A stretch of DNA of 64,000 nucleotides from Tillandsia leiboldiana (GCA_029204045.2 CM055073.1:22390502-22454501), one strand, 5' to 3'. Shown: positions 41,883-55,000, counted from the stretch's first letter. The notes: generated by a model not told the origin, from the sequence alone. A program made the numbers and translations.

Positions 41883-43017
41883 AAGTTACTGAGTTCGACA
41901 GCAGAGCAGGCAGTACCGGGTTTTATACCGGTTCATTTGATTGGGTTTATTTCGGTCAGATACTTTTATTGTTGCACTCGTGCCTGGGGGCCGAGTGCAG
42001 TCTGGTAGCTGAGTTTAGACCAGTGCTAGTATTGTTGGGAGCCGTTTGGTTGACGGTGGTCCCGTGTCGTTGAGAGTACCTTGACCGTTATGTGAGAGGT
42101 TGAGCATCATGATTCTATCCGTTCTGAGAGAGTGCGTGGATTTCGACTATAGCCTGCATGAGCCACTTCTCAGCAGCGAGTTAGTCCGTTTGGATACCCT
42201 ACGTAATTCTTGCCCGGCAGTGGGAGGTGGTTGTAGGTGGGGCGCAGGTTTGACTGGACCAGATGTGGCAGTCAGCTCGATTGGGTCGATTGTGCACTTC
42301 ATGTGCTAGTGGTTGCATACCATTCTTTGATTCTCCCCTCTTGAGCATTTAGATGGAGGCATAGTAGCTGTTGAGTGTCATCAGCGTTCTTGTTCAGTTC
42401 TCATGGCTTTGGTTATTTTATGTCTCTTGAGGACTTAGTGGGCAGACCGTCGGGCCTGGCGGTGGTACCCACTGAGAACTCCCTTTTTGGTGTAGTTCTC
42501 ACACCCTTTGGGGGTTTTCCCCCTCCTTTTTCCTTCCTCTCCTTTGTTTTGCAGAGTCTTAGCGGGTGTTGCTGATTCTGCGGTTGTTGATCGAGGCGAG
42601 GGAGTCGCGTGCTAGATCCCTACCCGTCGTTGGAGAGTAGCGGTACCCCTTCAGATGAGAGCTTCAGTAGATTAGTTGTTTTATTTTCCTCCTTTGAGAG
42701 ACTGATGTAGTGAGGACATGATATGTATGGAGAGCCTGTACACTGATGTATTTATTTGAGATACCTCCCTGTTGAGTTTTGAGTTTTGTATATGAGGATA
42801 TTGTATGATTATCATTTTGGGAGATGGACATTGTTGTATTATTTCCAGTTGTACAGTGGTTGATTTTAATTATACAGCAGATTTTCATTTATAGCTCTGA
42901 TATCTGTTAGCTGTAGTACTTTTCTTGCTGGTAGGACGCTTCGCCTATGCGGAATTTGGCATAGGTGGCGGATCTGTTGGCGAGCCCGGGTCGCAGTTTC
43001 GACCCCGGGGCGTAACA

Positions 43018-43022
43018 CCTCG
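43018..43022. repeat. Target site duplication of element C, right (CCTCG)
   Basis: Matches 33743-33747; LTR-D resumes directly. Confidence 0.93.
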
Positions 43023-43669
43023 AGTGCCACTCCGGAGTGTGCGACAGGCAGGCTTTGAATCCTTGAGACTCCTTCTTCCCATCGGTGCTATGCGTGGACT
43101 AGCATACCCGATATGGCAGGCACTGCAGGCGGTACCAGTTTTACTGGTCCATCGATTGGGTTTATTCAGGCAGGCATTTAGATACTGATGCATACATTTA
43201 GCTATTCTTATTGGCTCGGCATTTAGAGGCATATTAGTGGTAGCTTTTTCATCAGCAGTTATATTCATAACATACCACCTCTCTTTCCATTTCGCCTCTG
43301 GTAGACCTAGTGGGGATGTCAGAGTTTGAGGCTTAACCCACTAGGGGAGGCTACTGTTTTTATAGTAGTTCTCACCCACATTATCCTTTTTCCTTTTTTC
43401 TTCCCTGTTTTGCAGAGTCTTCTGCGAGAGTAGCTGGGTCGTCTTCGGCAGATCGAGGTAAGAGGATTGCGGACTAGATAGATCGTCTACCCCGACTGCG
43501 AGCTTAGTAGTGCTTTTGGTTGTACCCCTTTTATTCTCAGACAGTTGTATTTTATTTTGGGACTAGCTTTAGCCAGCTGTTTGTATTTATTTGGTGAGCT
43601 GGAAGAGACACTTGTACTTTGAGAGTTGTACTTTACTTTTACTTTCCAGCTTCTGTCTGAGATGCTTTA
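43023..43669 (+). repeat. LTR-D, downstream part
   Basis: Gypsy LTR sequence continuing the run broken at 33747. It is interrupted by element E after CTTTA. A perfect 9-bp stem (CCTAGTGGG at 43306-43314 and CCCACTAGG at 43337-43345) corresponds to a weaker stem in LTR-C (35006-35014 with 35040-35048). No gene. Confidence 0.75.
43665..43669. repeat. Target site duplication of element E, left (CTTTA)
   Basis: CTTTA precedes the LTR. In this copy the right flank reads CGTTA (50086-50090), 4 of 5. In the second copy (56634 and 63072) both flanks are CTTTA. Confidence 0.8.
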
Positions 43670-45062
43670 TGTAGAGTTATTAATCCCAAGGGATCTAAAT
43701 AGGTACTATCAAACAACTAGAGGGGGGGTGAATAGGTGTAATACTTATAAAACCAAAACTCAGAGCAAAATAAAAACCAATGCGGAAAATAAAAACAGCA
43801 CACCGAGATATACGTGGAAACTCCAATCCAGGAGAAAAACCACGGGACCAACACGCAATAACAATCCACTAAGAATAGAAGAATAACAAGGTGATTACCG
43901 ACTCCACGGACTCAAACCCCTCCTTCAGCTTCTTCGGACCTTGCGCTGACCGGTTGGATATCCACGCAATAACAATCCCTAAGAAAAGAAGAATAACAAG
44001 GTGATTACCGTCTCCACGGATTTAAACCCCTCCTTCAATTTCTTGGACCTCGCGCTCTACCGATTTTGCACGCCCACTGCACACGTTCGAATCCACGAAC
44101 GCCACTCGAATCCACGAGCACACGTTCGAATCCACGAAACGCCTTTAGCACACCGAATCCACGATGCCACGTCGAATCCACGACGCAAACTCAGTCGATA
44201 AGAATATTGACTTCGATGGTGATCCTTTGCTTAGATTATCAATGAAGATCCATGGGAAAAATCTCTAAGCAAAAATTAGATCAATTCAACAAAAGATATG
44301 TTCTTGAAAGAACCGTCGAATTGACCTAAAAGAGGCTATAAAGAAGATCGATAAAAACCTAGCCTCTAGGGTTGCTCTCAAGAGTTTTATAAAATGATCG
44401 GCCGTAGCTCCCTCGTTTTTGAGAAACCCTAAATGTCTATTTATAGTTTAGAAACCTTTGGAAAGAGATAAGAATCAAAAACATACCTTATCTGGAAATT
44501 TTCAGGACGGCGATCCGGATCGGATTTACTGCGATCCGGATCGTCGTAACGAGATTGACGATTCCAGAAATACCATGGTTCGGGATCCGGATCGCATTGC
44601 CCGATCCGGATCATTCATACAAATCAGAAAACTTAACCTTCGGGATCCAGATCGGAAATTGCATGGATCCGGATCGAAGTCTTGTATGAAGCAACAACCT
44701 TCGGGATCCGGATCGTTGGCTCTGATCCGGATCCTGAACAAGTCCGAACACCAGTTTTTGATTATTATGCAATTAAAAGTTTATCCAAGTGTTTCTACAC
44801 TATAAGAAAGTATTCGGATCACCACAATTATTTAGTTAAACATACCTGATCCTCTTGAATACTTTCTTCTTGAGATTGATGTAACTGATCCACAATTCTT
44901 CAACTTCAATCTTCAAGACTCAAGACACTGGGTGTCAACTTGAGCTCTTGTTGAATCTTCTCTAAGTCTTTGATTGCTGATTGACAATTTGATCCCTTTA
45001 AGACTCTGACTCAACTCACTGACTTGACTCACGAAATATGCCAATACCAAAATGCCGTAACA
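43670..45062 (-). repeat. 3' LTR of element E, copy 1
   Basis: On the minus strand TGTTACGG...CTACA. Palindrome array 44512-44733, TATA box 44437-44446, five-hairpin array 44094-44185. Almost identical to 56639-58030. Confidence 0.93.
44094..44185 (-). other. Five-hairpin array with loop AATCCA (element E)
   Basis: Arms around AATCCA on the plus strand: CGTTCG/CGAACG, CTCG/CGAG, GTTCG/CGAA(A)C, a short CG/CG, CGTCG/CGACG. In the other E LTRs (49112-49214, 57052-57154, 62092-62194) the third copy is CGTTTCG/CGAAACG, a perfect 7-bp stem. Confidence 0.75.
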
Positions 45063-46704
45063 ATCTCCCCCTTTGGCAATTTCGTGACAAAACCCAAAAA
45101 TACATAAAAGCGCTCAAGTCACTCATCTTAAACCAAAAAATCGAAACTCAATGTCATCACCAAAACATTGATTTTCTTTGCGTGAAAGATCCAATAAATA
45201 CAAAATTACATTTGAACCAAACAGTCCTAGAACATACTCTATGACTTAGGACTTGGAGTCTTAAAGTGATGTAATTCCTGCAAAACAAAACTCCAAACGA
45301 AATCAAACGTTAGTCGTTAGAAATTAGAATCCTGCATTTGATCCGTCTTCCTTTTGGTTCTTTTGTTTTTCGGCTCTTTCAATTTTTCTTTGTCTCCCCC
45401 CTATCTTGAGCATCTCTAACATGTTCTCCATGTTCTTGAGCATCTATGATCTCCCCCTTTGTGGTACGATCATCATTTTCCGTTCTCCCCCATTTTTCCA
45501 TTTTCGTTTCGTTTGTCCTCTCTTGATGATCTCATCTCCGTCATTTCTCTTCTCCCCCCTTTTTGTCACAAATTGTCAAACAGTGACATACTAGACAAAG
45601 GAAATCACTAACAACATCAGTTCAAAGAGAAAGAGAGATAAAAGCTCAGTTCCGGTATATAACAAAAATGCAGATTGCGTACCGGTACCAGAAAGCAAAA
45701 ATCAAATAATTTCTTGAAACAAATCCAGATTTTGAAATAATTGAATTACCGATTTGTATTCCATCAAGAAAACAATTTAAGTGCTTGAAAATATATGAGA
45801 TCACATAGATGTCATTCAATCCAATTAATTTTACAAAAATTAAAAGATTTACTCCGAAATCATGAAAATAAAGGTAAACATTATAAACCGTTTTTCATGT
45901 TATATTCATCAACACAAGTCATCAAAAATAATCTTGAGATCCAAAGTCTATCAAGATGTAACGGATTGTACAAAGATGACTTACAGAGATTTCCAAATGA
46001 CATCAATTTAATTTCTTACCCTTTTCAAATTTGAGATAAGCACTAAAATACCTAAGGGTGGCTCTTTGAGCATCTTTCAACTATCCCACCTTATACCAAC
46101 CAGGAGATTGTTCAAAATATAAGAGTTTTGCATATAAATCTCCAAATGCTTCAACTAAAGATTTCTCATAAATACTATCAAGCATCCATAACATGTGGTA
46201 GCTTCACACACAAACCGGACGACCGGGGTGGCAGCTCTTTCCAACATGTGGTGGTAGTTTTCACACTCCTTTCGGATGTAACTCTGTTCCACATCTTTTG
46301 CAAATTATTTCAATACCCTTGTAAGAATGCAATCTCTTACGTGAAAGAATTAAATCCCAAATTTTAGTCTATCAGTTGTCTCCGTTTATCACAATGAATT
46401 CACACAACCGAGATAGATTAAGCATCTAAAGATCACCACCTGATTTCTAAAATTTGATGCTTATAATATCAAAAACTCCTATAATGAAGTATCTTCAAGA
46501 TTATGATTATGGAGTAAAGTTGATAATCCAATAAAATTCAAATGGAGTGATTGAAAGTGAAAACCCTTTTTATTCAATGCACTTGTTCGTTAAAATCCTT
46601 TTGTTTAAACAAACATAAAAACGAAGAGCATTGAAAACATGTAATGCAAAGATTAAGAAAGATATGAAGGGAAAACCAATCAAAGCATTACATACAGTCA
46701 TAAG
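45063..46704 (-). other. Non-coding 3' region of E with several polypurine-like tracts
   Basis: The tract next to the LTR is at 45063-45076 (CCAAAGGGGGAGAT, minus strand). Further GGGGGAGA-type tracts lie near 45393, 45449, 45483 and 45551. The conserved hairpin (arms CCGG/CCGG, loop ACGA) is at 46215-46226. No third ORF and no pol sequence. Confidence 0.65.
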
Positions 46705-48667
46705 CTATTTAGAACTTAAGACAAGGAAAGATATCACCTTTCCGAATCCAAAATTGTCGAATTCTGGGTTGTCTTGATTCATTGTGGTTGGGAGATGATA
46801 GCTTTGACTGTTGATCCACCTTCGGTCTTTGCCTCGCAGGATCCACTTGTATGATTGATGATGTGGCTCGGACCTTTGGTGGCTTGAGTGAACTCCTTTG
46901 ACTTGATGTGTCTTTTGGTTCCGTTGAGTTCGCTCCGTAGATGAAGTTGCCGAAGAATTCTTCTTTCTCTTTTTCGGGCATGTCTTCACCAAATGTCCTT
47001 CAAGTCCACCTAAGTGACAAGTTCTTCCTTTCAATTTGAATGTGGAACTTGAAGCATGCACAGTTTGGTCCTTTTTGAATCCCAAACCAACCTTTCTTGT
47101 TTGACCTAATCCGCACATACAATCTAGTTTCTTGGAACGGTTTGAAAGCCTTTGTATGTCAGATTTGAGTTCATGAACTTGCTTGGTCAAAGCTTGGTTG
47201 GTAACATGAATATCCTCAAACTGTTTTTCTAGAAAACCAATCTTGTCCATATATGATTTAGCGTTTGTCTCCGATTGGTTTCGCTCTTCTTGGAGGATTT
47301 TATTGTTTTCAATAAACGTCCTTGTTCCTCCTCGAGATCATGAAGTTTTCTCTTTAAAGCATGATTCTCGTCTTGATTCTCAAGTCGTTGCTTCCTCAAC
47401 TTCTTGATATGCTTGGCCATCTTCTTAGATTCCGCAAGAAGTTGTTGATATGCCTCAACGAGTTCTTCCTCGTCCGACTCCCCCTCACTTGATGACTCTC
47501 CGCCGGATGTTGATGTTTCATGCAAAATCAAAGGAATAGAGTCAGTGACTAAAGATGATAAACAATTATTAGAAGAGGGAATATGAGAGGCATGAGAGGC
47601 AACGACTTTTTCCTCTTTACTTGAGGTCGATTCATTAGAAGTAGAATCGTCCCAAGTTTTCGCTTGCAAAGCCTTCTTTTTATATGATTTCGGAGAAGGA
47701 CAATCCGTTGAAAAATGGCCGTAGCCTTTGCATCGATAGCATTGGATTTCCCCTTCGAAATCATCTTTTCTTTTTTCTTTAGAAGGTTTTGCAAAGCTTT
47801 TGAGGTTAGAGGATTTAGAACCCGATGATCCTTTAGATGGTTTCGTGGATGAAGATCCATCGGTTCGATTCTTCCAAAATTCCGACGAAATTTCTTTGTG
47901 ATCCGCGCCAATTGTTCTTCAAAATCGGCAAAAGAGATTTCATCGTCGGAACTTGATTCGCTATCTTCTTCCTTTGTTGATTTGAATGCAATACCTGTAA
48001 GCTTAGAAGAAGACTTGGAAGAAACTTGATTAGTAGGAAAAGTCATTTCATAAGTTTGCAAAGCACCTACTAATTCCTCTACACTCATCTCATCCGGATG
48101 ACTAACGGTTTCAATGGCGGTAACCTTTGCCCTAAACCGTTCCGGAAGAGTCCGAAGTATCTTTCTTACAATTTTCGACTCCGGGATCTTTTCTCCTAAA
48201 TTAGCACATGTATTTATTACATCTTGAAGTCTAGTGTAATAATCTGTAAACAATTCATGCTCTTCCATATGAATAGAGTCAAATTGACTTGTAAGCATCT
48301 GGAGCTTTTGAATTTTTACAAGATTAGTACCCTCATGTGTAATTTTGAGAATATCCCAAATTTCCTTCGCGGTTTCACACGCGGAAATTCGTGTGAACTC
48401 AGTCGAGGAAAGAGAATTAAATAAAGCGTTCATACCTTTCCCATTGTAAGAAGATCTTTCAAATTCCTCTTTGGACCATCTAGAGCGAGGTTTTGGGGTA
48501 GTAGAATTTCCTACTTCCTCAACAGGATGCACCCAACCGTATTCCACGGATTGCCATACCCGCTCATCAATTGCGATGAGAAAAGCTCTCATCCGCACTT
48601 TCCAATAAGCATAATTAGTCCCATCAAAAAGAGGAGGTCTATAAATATTACCACTTTCACCCATCAT
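46705..48667 (-). pseudogene. gag: Gag of element E, copy 1, frameshifted
   Basis: Start MMGES at 48667, 21 bp from the primer site. The first part (to about 47870) encodes the copia Gag domain, and later parts continue in other frames (47229-47669, 46705-47250). At least three single-base indels separate them, near 47870, 47320 and after 46980. The second zinc knuckle has lost its second cysteine (CHLGGLEGH). The intact homologue is 59683-61644. Confidence 0.88.
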
Positions 48668-48687
48668 GATAGATAAACCTAAAACCC

Positions 48688-48699
48688 GCTCTGATACCA
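48688..48699 (-). promoter_or_regulatory. Primer binding site of element E, copy 1
   Basis: TGGTATCAGAGC on the minus strand, two bases inside the 5' LTR. Confidence 0.95.
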
Positions 48700-48701
48700 A
48701 T

Positions 48702-50085
48702 TGTAGGTTATTAATCCACAAGGATCTAAATAGGTACTATCAAACAACTAGAGGGGGGGTGAATAGGTGTAATACTTATAAAACCAATCTCAGTGCAAAA
48801 TAAAAACCAATGCGGAAAATAAAAACAGCACACCGAGATTTACGTGGAAACTCCAATCCAGGAGAAAAACCACGGGACCAACACGCAATAACAATCCACT
48901 AAGAATAGAAGAATAACAAGGTGATTACCGACTCCACGGACTCAACCCCTCCTTCAGCTTCTTCGGACCTTGCGCTGACCGGTTGGATATCCACGCAATA
49001 ACAATCCCTAAGAAAAGAAGAATAACAAGGTGATTACCGTCTCCACGGATTTAACCCCTCCTTCAATTTCTTGGACCTCGCGCTCCACCGATTTTGCACG
49101 TCCACTGCACACGTTCGAATCCACGAACGCCACTCGAATCCACGAGCACACGTTTCGAATCCACGAAACGCCTTTAGCACACCGAATCCACGATGCCACG
49201 TCGAATCCACGACGCAAACTCAGTCGATAAGAATATTGACTTCGATGGTGATCCTTTGCTTAGATTATCAATGAAGAACCGTAGAAAAATCTCTAAGCAA
49301 AGATTAGATCAATTCGACAAAAGATATGTTCTTGAAAGAACCGTCGAATTGACCTAAAAGAGGCTATAAAGAAGAACGATAAAACCTAGCCTCTAGGGTT
49401 GCTCTCAAGAGTTTTATAAAATGATCGGCCGTAGCTCCCACGTTTTTGAGAAACCCTAAATGTCTATTTATAGTTTAGAAACCTTTGGAAAGAGATAAGA
49501 ATCAAAAACATACCTTATCTGGAAATTTTCAGGACGGCGATCCGGATCGGATTTACTGCGATCCGGATCGTCGTAACGAGATTGACGATTCCAGAAAACC
49601 AAGGTTCGGGATCCGGATTGCATTGCCCGATCCGGATCGTTCATACAAATCAGAAAACTTAACATTCGGGATCCGGATCGGAAATTGCATGGATCCGGAT
49701 CGAAGTCTTGTATGAAGCAACAACCTTCGGGATCCGGATCGTTGGCTCTGATCCGGATCCTGAACATGTCCGAACACCAGTTTTTGATTATTATGCAATT
49801 AAAATTTTCCAAGTGTTTCTACACTATAAGAAAGTATTCGGATCACCACAATTATTTAGTTAAACATACCTGATCCTTTGAATACTTTCTTCTTGAGATT
49901 GATGTAACTGATCCACAATTCTTCAACTTCAATCTTCAAGACTCAAGACACTGAGTGTCAACTTGAGCTCTTGTTGAATCTTCTCTAAGTCTTTGATTGC
50001 TGATTGACAATTTGATCCCTTTAAGACTCCGACTCAACTCACTGACTTGACTCACGAAATATGCCAATACCAAAATGCCGTAACA
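48702..50085 (-). repeat. 5' LTR of element E, copy 1
   Basis: Hairpin array 49112-49214, palindrome array 49539-49759. It differs from 43670-45062 and from 61679-63071 at clearly more sites than those two differ from each other, so it may derive from another family member. Confidence 0.9.
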
Positions 50086-50219
50086 CGTTATTATCGTTTA
50101 GCTCTATTTTGATTGCTCTTTTATTAATCTCAGTAGTTCCATCGCTTTATGTCACTGAAAATTTCGTGTGCACGGCGGATCTTGGACGGGCGTGTTCTGG
50201 TGTACAACCCGGGCTGACA
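50086..50219 (+). repeat. LTR-D, 3' end, copy 1 (poor match)
   Basis: Homologous to 63072-63213, with many single-base differences. It ends with a CCCGGG-type terminal sequence and TGACA, the usual LTR end. No primer site follows. Confidence 0.6.
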
Positions 50220-51075
50220 ATGGTGCTAAGTCAAAATCGATAACTCCTAATAACATCAATGATACATAATGTACACCTATTCTAGCATGCTAAATCACTA
50301 CATCTCTAGAATAGTGGGAAAACCGCAGTTGTGTGTGAGAAATCAAACCAACCCACCTGTGATTTGCTGCCAATTGCTTGTAGACACTGCAATGGGCTCC
50401 CGTACAACGCGCCCTCTTCCGAAACAGAAAGCCCAACAACGCTCCTCACTACGCGCAAATGGTCCCCCCAAAAGCCCCGGTAGAGAACTGCGCGTCAAAA
50501 CGGACACCGTTCCAACAACGTTCTCTAATAGTGACCCCAATGGCACAGAATTCAAAGACACCAAACCCAAAATCAAACCAAGAATTGTGCCGAAAAACAC
50601 TGCAAAACACAAGGCGGACACTACGTTTAGTGTCGGACGCCAGTCAACCTTGCGCATGCACGTCCGCACCTGCTCCTAAGAACAACCTCATGCTGCTCCT
50701 CATGCACAGTCATCGGCACTTGTTTACAACAGTGGACTGTTTCGCAGGAGACTTTTACACGATATGTACGTCCGCTCATGGCTCGTTCATGCACACTTGA
50801 CAGTTTTGGCCACCGCTGGGTGTTGCTTTTTTCGGAGATGTGGTATTTTTGACAACCTGTATCCCTAGGGCGGGCGAGTGCGTGAGGGTACCCCCCCGCG
50901 GACATTTCGTAATTGTTGAGATTGCGATAATGGTTTTTTTGGGCAAAACCTGTTTAGATGGGGCATGTTTGTTGTATTGCCTAAGGTCAGATGACCAATA
51001 GGCAGGTTATGTCCGGATTCTTGTGTAGGAACCCGGGAATAGGGCAGGGATATGGTTGACTTCATCATTTTATTT
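50220..51075 (-). repeat. Gypsy LTR fragment in reverse orientation (F), copy 1
   Basis: Reverse-complement resemblance to the transcribed part of LTR-G (about 15740-16260), seen in TAGCATGCTA, the segment before TTGTAGACAC, and GTGTTTTTCGGCA on the minus strand. From about 50800 a short match to the internal sequence near 38406 (GGTTTGGCCACCG) follows. The order is unclear. No gene. Confidence 0.5.
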
Positions 51076-51175
51076 NNNNNNNNNNNNNNNNNNNNNNNNN
51101 NNNNNNNNNNNNNNNNNNNNNNNNNNNNNNNNNNNNNNNNNNNNNNNNNNNNNNNNNNNNNNNNNNNNNNNNNNN
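51076..51175. other. Assembly gap (100 N)
   Basis: Exactly 100 N. The sequence after it restarts at the position equal to 38130. Confidence 0.99.
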
Positions 51176-52040
51176 CTAATATTTCCAGCTTTGATTGCTA
51201 TACTGGGCGTGGGCCATGCCTGTTTGGCTATCAGTTTGGCTAATCAGCATCTTCTGGTCTATATATATGAGTAGAATAAGAGTTCAGCTTCAGTTTACAG
51301 TTTTACCATACTGGACAGTGGGAACTACAGCTTTCCAGCATCTTGAGTGGGATGTACTCGGATTGTCGTCGATGGTTCGACTTTGACGTGAGTTTTGAAT
51401 CAGTATTTTGATCGCCTTTCGAGCCACTTTCAGTCCGTTCATGACGGTTTGGCCACCGTCAGGGTGGTCTTTACTGGTTGAGAGGTCTACTTCGACCAGT
51501 GGGTCCGTTGGGGTTATGATAGCATGTTGTGTGATCAACTGTGGCATGAGATGTATCTCTAGAGGGTCCCTTGAAGGGTCGACCGTTGTTGAGCAGTCCA
51601 CTATGGATGGTCTAGATTCGGGATGTGACGAGTGAGGACCCTCTTGTTAGGCTCTTTTCTTATTGGATAAATAGTGTGGGTACGTTCGGGTTGCCTTGGT
51701 TGAGTGATTAGGATGTGGTTTGGTGCGTGTTGCACTGGTGGTTATTTGTTTTCCCCCAGCTTTTGACAGAGCCTTGTGGTGTTTCACGTCTCAGCTCAGG
51801 AGTGTTTGCTTTTGGATTCCTCGCCCGTGATTGACTCGCCCATTTGAGAGCTAAGATTGTTCGGTGTACGCGGGACGCCCGTTGCGAATTCTGGCCTGGG
51901 AGGTGAGGGAATTGCGCAATCGGGCTATGCCGTACGATTGTTGCTGTTGTTGTTGCTGGAGTAATCAGGGAGTGAGTGGTGACTTAGGAGCTGGAGAGGT
52001 GATGTTGAGTACTTACCCTTGGTGTTTGTGACTCATGGTG
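51176..52040 (+). other. Element C internal remnant, copy 2
   Basis: Homologue of 38130-39020 with many single-base gaps. No coding function. Confidence 0.8.
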
Positions 52041-55000
52041 GAATTGAGCTAGGAAATTCCCACTGATGGATTACGGATACATCTGCGCTTCTGTAGGCCT
52101 ACGAGGTGTGTCGGCGGCGTTGTGCACAATTTGGACACAAGGGTGGACTTCGGGCTTAAATGGATCACTTGAGTGATCGGAGGACCCCGTCGGATTTAGA
52201 AGTGGTTTGCGCGAAGCGGATATAAAATTGGACTCGCATGAAGAAGTTTGGACACAGAACACCTTCCGGAGCCGTGGCAATTTTAGAGTTGGAATTTGGC
52301 AAAAGGAATCGGATTTGATTCAGAGCGCGGAAAACGATTGAAAATGGATACTTGTATTTTCGGAAGCCGGATGGCCCGGCACGGATTTCGAGGCAGACAC
52401 CAGGTACTATTGTCACGGCGGACAACGGGCGGCGGGCAGCGGCGGAAGGGGGCTCGGGCAGGCGGCGGAGTGACGCGGGCAGGCGCGCGGGGCGGGCAAG
52501 GCGTGCGCGGGCAGGCGCGAGGTCACGGGCCGGAGGCACCGGAGGGCAGGCCACGTGGCGTGATAGGACTGGTCAGTGCTGTGGACACGGTTCACGGAAC
52601 GAATGCGGTCTGCTCGGGGCGCGTGCGTGCAGGGATGGCAAGGCGCGGCGCAGGCGCGCCGTGGGCGCGTTGACGGCTTTCCCGCGTGTGGAAGCGCAAT
52701 CCGTCGGCGCTGTGGGTGGGCCACGTGGCGCAATGTTAGATGGGCTTCGCTGTCAGCTGTTCGCGGGGGCACGGGCCCATGGAGGATTCGGGCGCGCCAC
52801 AGTGTTGGCGGGCCCAAAACGGTGTAGCGGCCCGAATCGTCTGGGCGCCCCGAATGTTGGGATACAACGGGTATTTTGAGATTGTTTCTGGATCCTATTT
52901 AAGCCACCCGAGCCGCCTTCTTTTACTTTTTCCCGCATTCGAGCCTCACCTCGCCACGACGCCTTCAGCAAAGTTGATCCCAGTGCGGGCTGCATCTACC
53001 TGCGGAGTTCTGGGATTTTAGTGGCACGCTTACAGAGGTTCCATTTTTACGGCGCGGCGCGACTCGTGCATTTGTGGCCCCCATTCGCGCGTTTCGGTGA
53101 GAGGACTCCCGGCTCACTACGACCTCGTTTTAGGCGATTCTTGCGCCGAGATCGGCGACAGACAGAGCTACGATCATGTTATTTTTATTTCTTTCCATTT
53201 CCCGGTTTTGAGGTGTTTTTCCGAAGTTTACTGTGACATGTTGCTGTAATTGAGACTTGGACAGCGGCTCGATGTTTGGCGATATCTCAGCACCAGGCAT
53301 CGGATCGGGATGTACCTATACACTTTTGCCTCTACGCGTGCAAGGTTACCATCGTCTATTTTTTGAGGAATTTTCTGGGGACTTTCCCGAGGTTATACTT
53401 TTCCCCTTTATGTCAGAGTTATAGTTGTGTAGTTGTGGAGTTTCGCGCTCACCGCGTTGGGAATTTGTAACTCGGCCTCCGGGACTCGAATTTGACGTGG
53501 ACGGTACTCGTTTCGAAGGGTCGAGCGACGATCGCGACAGTATTTGTTTGGATTTTTCTGAGTTCTTTCTGCAGGTGGAAAAACTCGCATCTTTGGGAAT
53601 ATTCCACCAGATTTGTAGTACTTGAATATCTGGAATAAAAGTGTAACCTTGGACCTTATTGTTGTTACCAGGAAGGTTCGCGAGTGGTTCGTGAACTGTT
53701 GGAACTGGAGATAATGGTTTCCGTGTATTCTAGTTGTTTGGAGCCGGGCTTGCGCGACTGTACCAAGGGGCAGCTTAGGCAGATTTGGATTGTGCTTGAA
53801 AGTGGCCACCCTCTTCACCGACTTCAGGTTGCCTTGGATTGAGCACTTCAGGTGGGTAAACTTAATATTGGTAACTGTACAAAGGGAATGATAAGGCTTT
53901 TATGGATGTCTATGTTATGGTTAATGTAAGTGCACTTGTGGGAATGTCACCCCTCTATGACTGATAGCATGCATATTTAATGTACAACCGATATGAGCGA
54001 GAGGTAAGCAGGGAATGGCCTAGATCATGTGGTTATTGTACATTTTGGGTGAACTGGAGACTTAGCATATGGTAGGCGGTTATATTTCTCCCACACTAGA
54101 TGACATAGAGATCTACATGCTTTTTCATTGGCCTACTTGTGTGAGGTTGGTATATCATAGTAGAAATACTTTAGCATGCTTTGCTACTATATGTTCTACT
54201 CTCTTTTATCGTTTCTGAGGACAAAAGCATGCTTGTATGGACATGTAGTTAGGCCATCTTTTACTGCTACACTACTTATTGGAACTTGACTTAGGAGAAA
54301 CCATGTTATCCTTTTCTCCTTCTTTGTTAGTCAGGCGGTCTGAGTTGCTCGGGTGCGAGCAGGGGTCTAGGGTAGTGTAGCCGGGACATGGGTGTCAGGG
54401 ACGGTTGTGCTGGATTGCGGTTGGCAGGGTTTTGCGGTGACCGCGGACTTTGGGCGGTTGACCGGAGGTCGGCTATAGGACTTGGTTATAGACGGCAGGG
54501 TATTGCGGCAACCGCGGATATTGGGCGGTTGACCGGATGTTTACTTTTGCATCTGATTGGGTATAAGTTTTCTCTAGTGGACGGAGATTCCCACTATTTG
54601 AGTACTTTTGCGTCTGATTGAGGACCGGGGTTTCTTTAGTGGATGGGTTTTCCACTTTGATCAGAGTCGTGATCCAGCCCGGCTATACATAGATACTTGT
54701 TACTGAGATACTTTACTCGTGTGGGTCGCTCCCCTCGAGTGCCACTCCGGAGGTAGGCTTGACCGAGCCGTGGTGCCAGTCTGTTACTTATATTTTGACC
54801 GAGCCGTGTGCCGGTCCGTTACTTATATTGAGATCGAGCCGTGTGCCGATAAGTTACTGAGTTCGACAGCAGAGCAGGCAAGTACCGGGTTTTATACCGG
54901 TTCATTTGATTGGGTTTATTTCGGTCAGATACTTTATTGTTGCACTCGTGCCTGGGGCCGAGTGCAGTCTGGTAGCTGAGTTTAGACCAGTGCTAGTATT

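Larger units (their letters stand above)
33748..43017 (+). mobile_element. Ty3/gypsy chromovirus-like element C, defective
   Basis: Inserted in LTR-D with duplication CCTCG. Layout: 5' LTR 33748-35590, primer site 35599-35610, broken gag/protease, broken RT-RNase H, then the 3' LTR from about 39021. The 5' LTR lacks about 2.16 kb present in the 3' LTR. Integrase, polypurine tract and the first bases of the 3' LTR are missing or altered. Related to D and G by LTR motifs. Confidence 0.9.
39021..43017 (+). repeat. 3' LTR of element C (about 4.0 kb)
   Basis: Homology to the 5' LTR starts at GAAATTCCC (39032). The first about 11 bases, expected TGTGAGGACCC, are replaced by unrelated bases. It contains a GC-rich repeat region (39400-39760), a nested inverted repeat (39781-39833), a TATTTAA box near 39892, long transcribed sequence and the end GGGGCGTAACA. 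Its right end abuts CCTCG. Confidence 0.85.
43670..50085 (-). mobile_element. Gag-only copia-derived element E, copy 1
   Basis: Two LTRs of about 1390 bp, primer site, gag and polypurine tracts, with an internal region of only about 3.6 kb. No protease, integrase, RT or RNase H is present. Hairpin and palindrome arrays in its LTRs match element A in design. The plan fits the described class of terminal-repeat retrotransposons with Gag only (TR-GAG). Gag is frameshifted in this copy. Confidence 0.9.

Noticed and set aside
44094..44110. RNA polymerase III B box (TTCGAATCC on the plus strand)
   Set aside because: Resembles a tRNA T-arm, but only some repeats match, no A box or terminator is placed properly, and the strand is antisense to the element.
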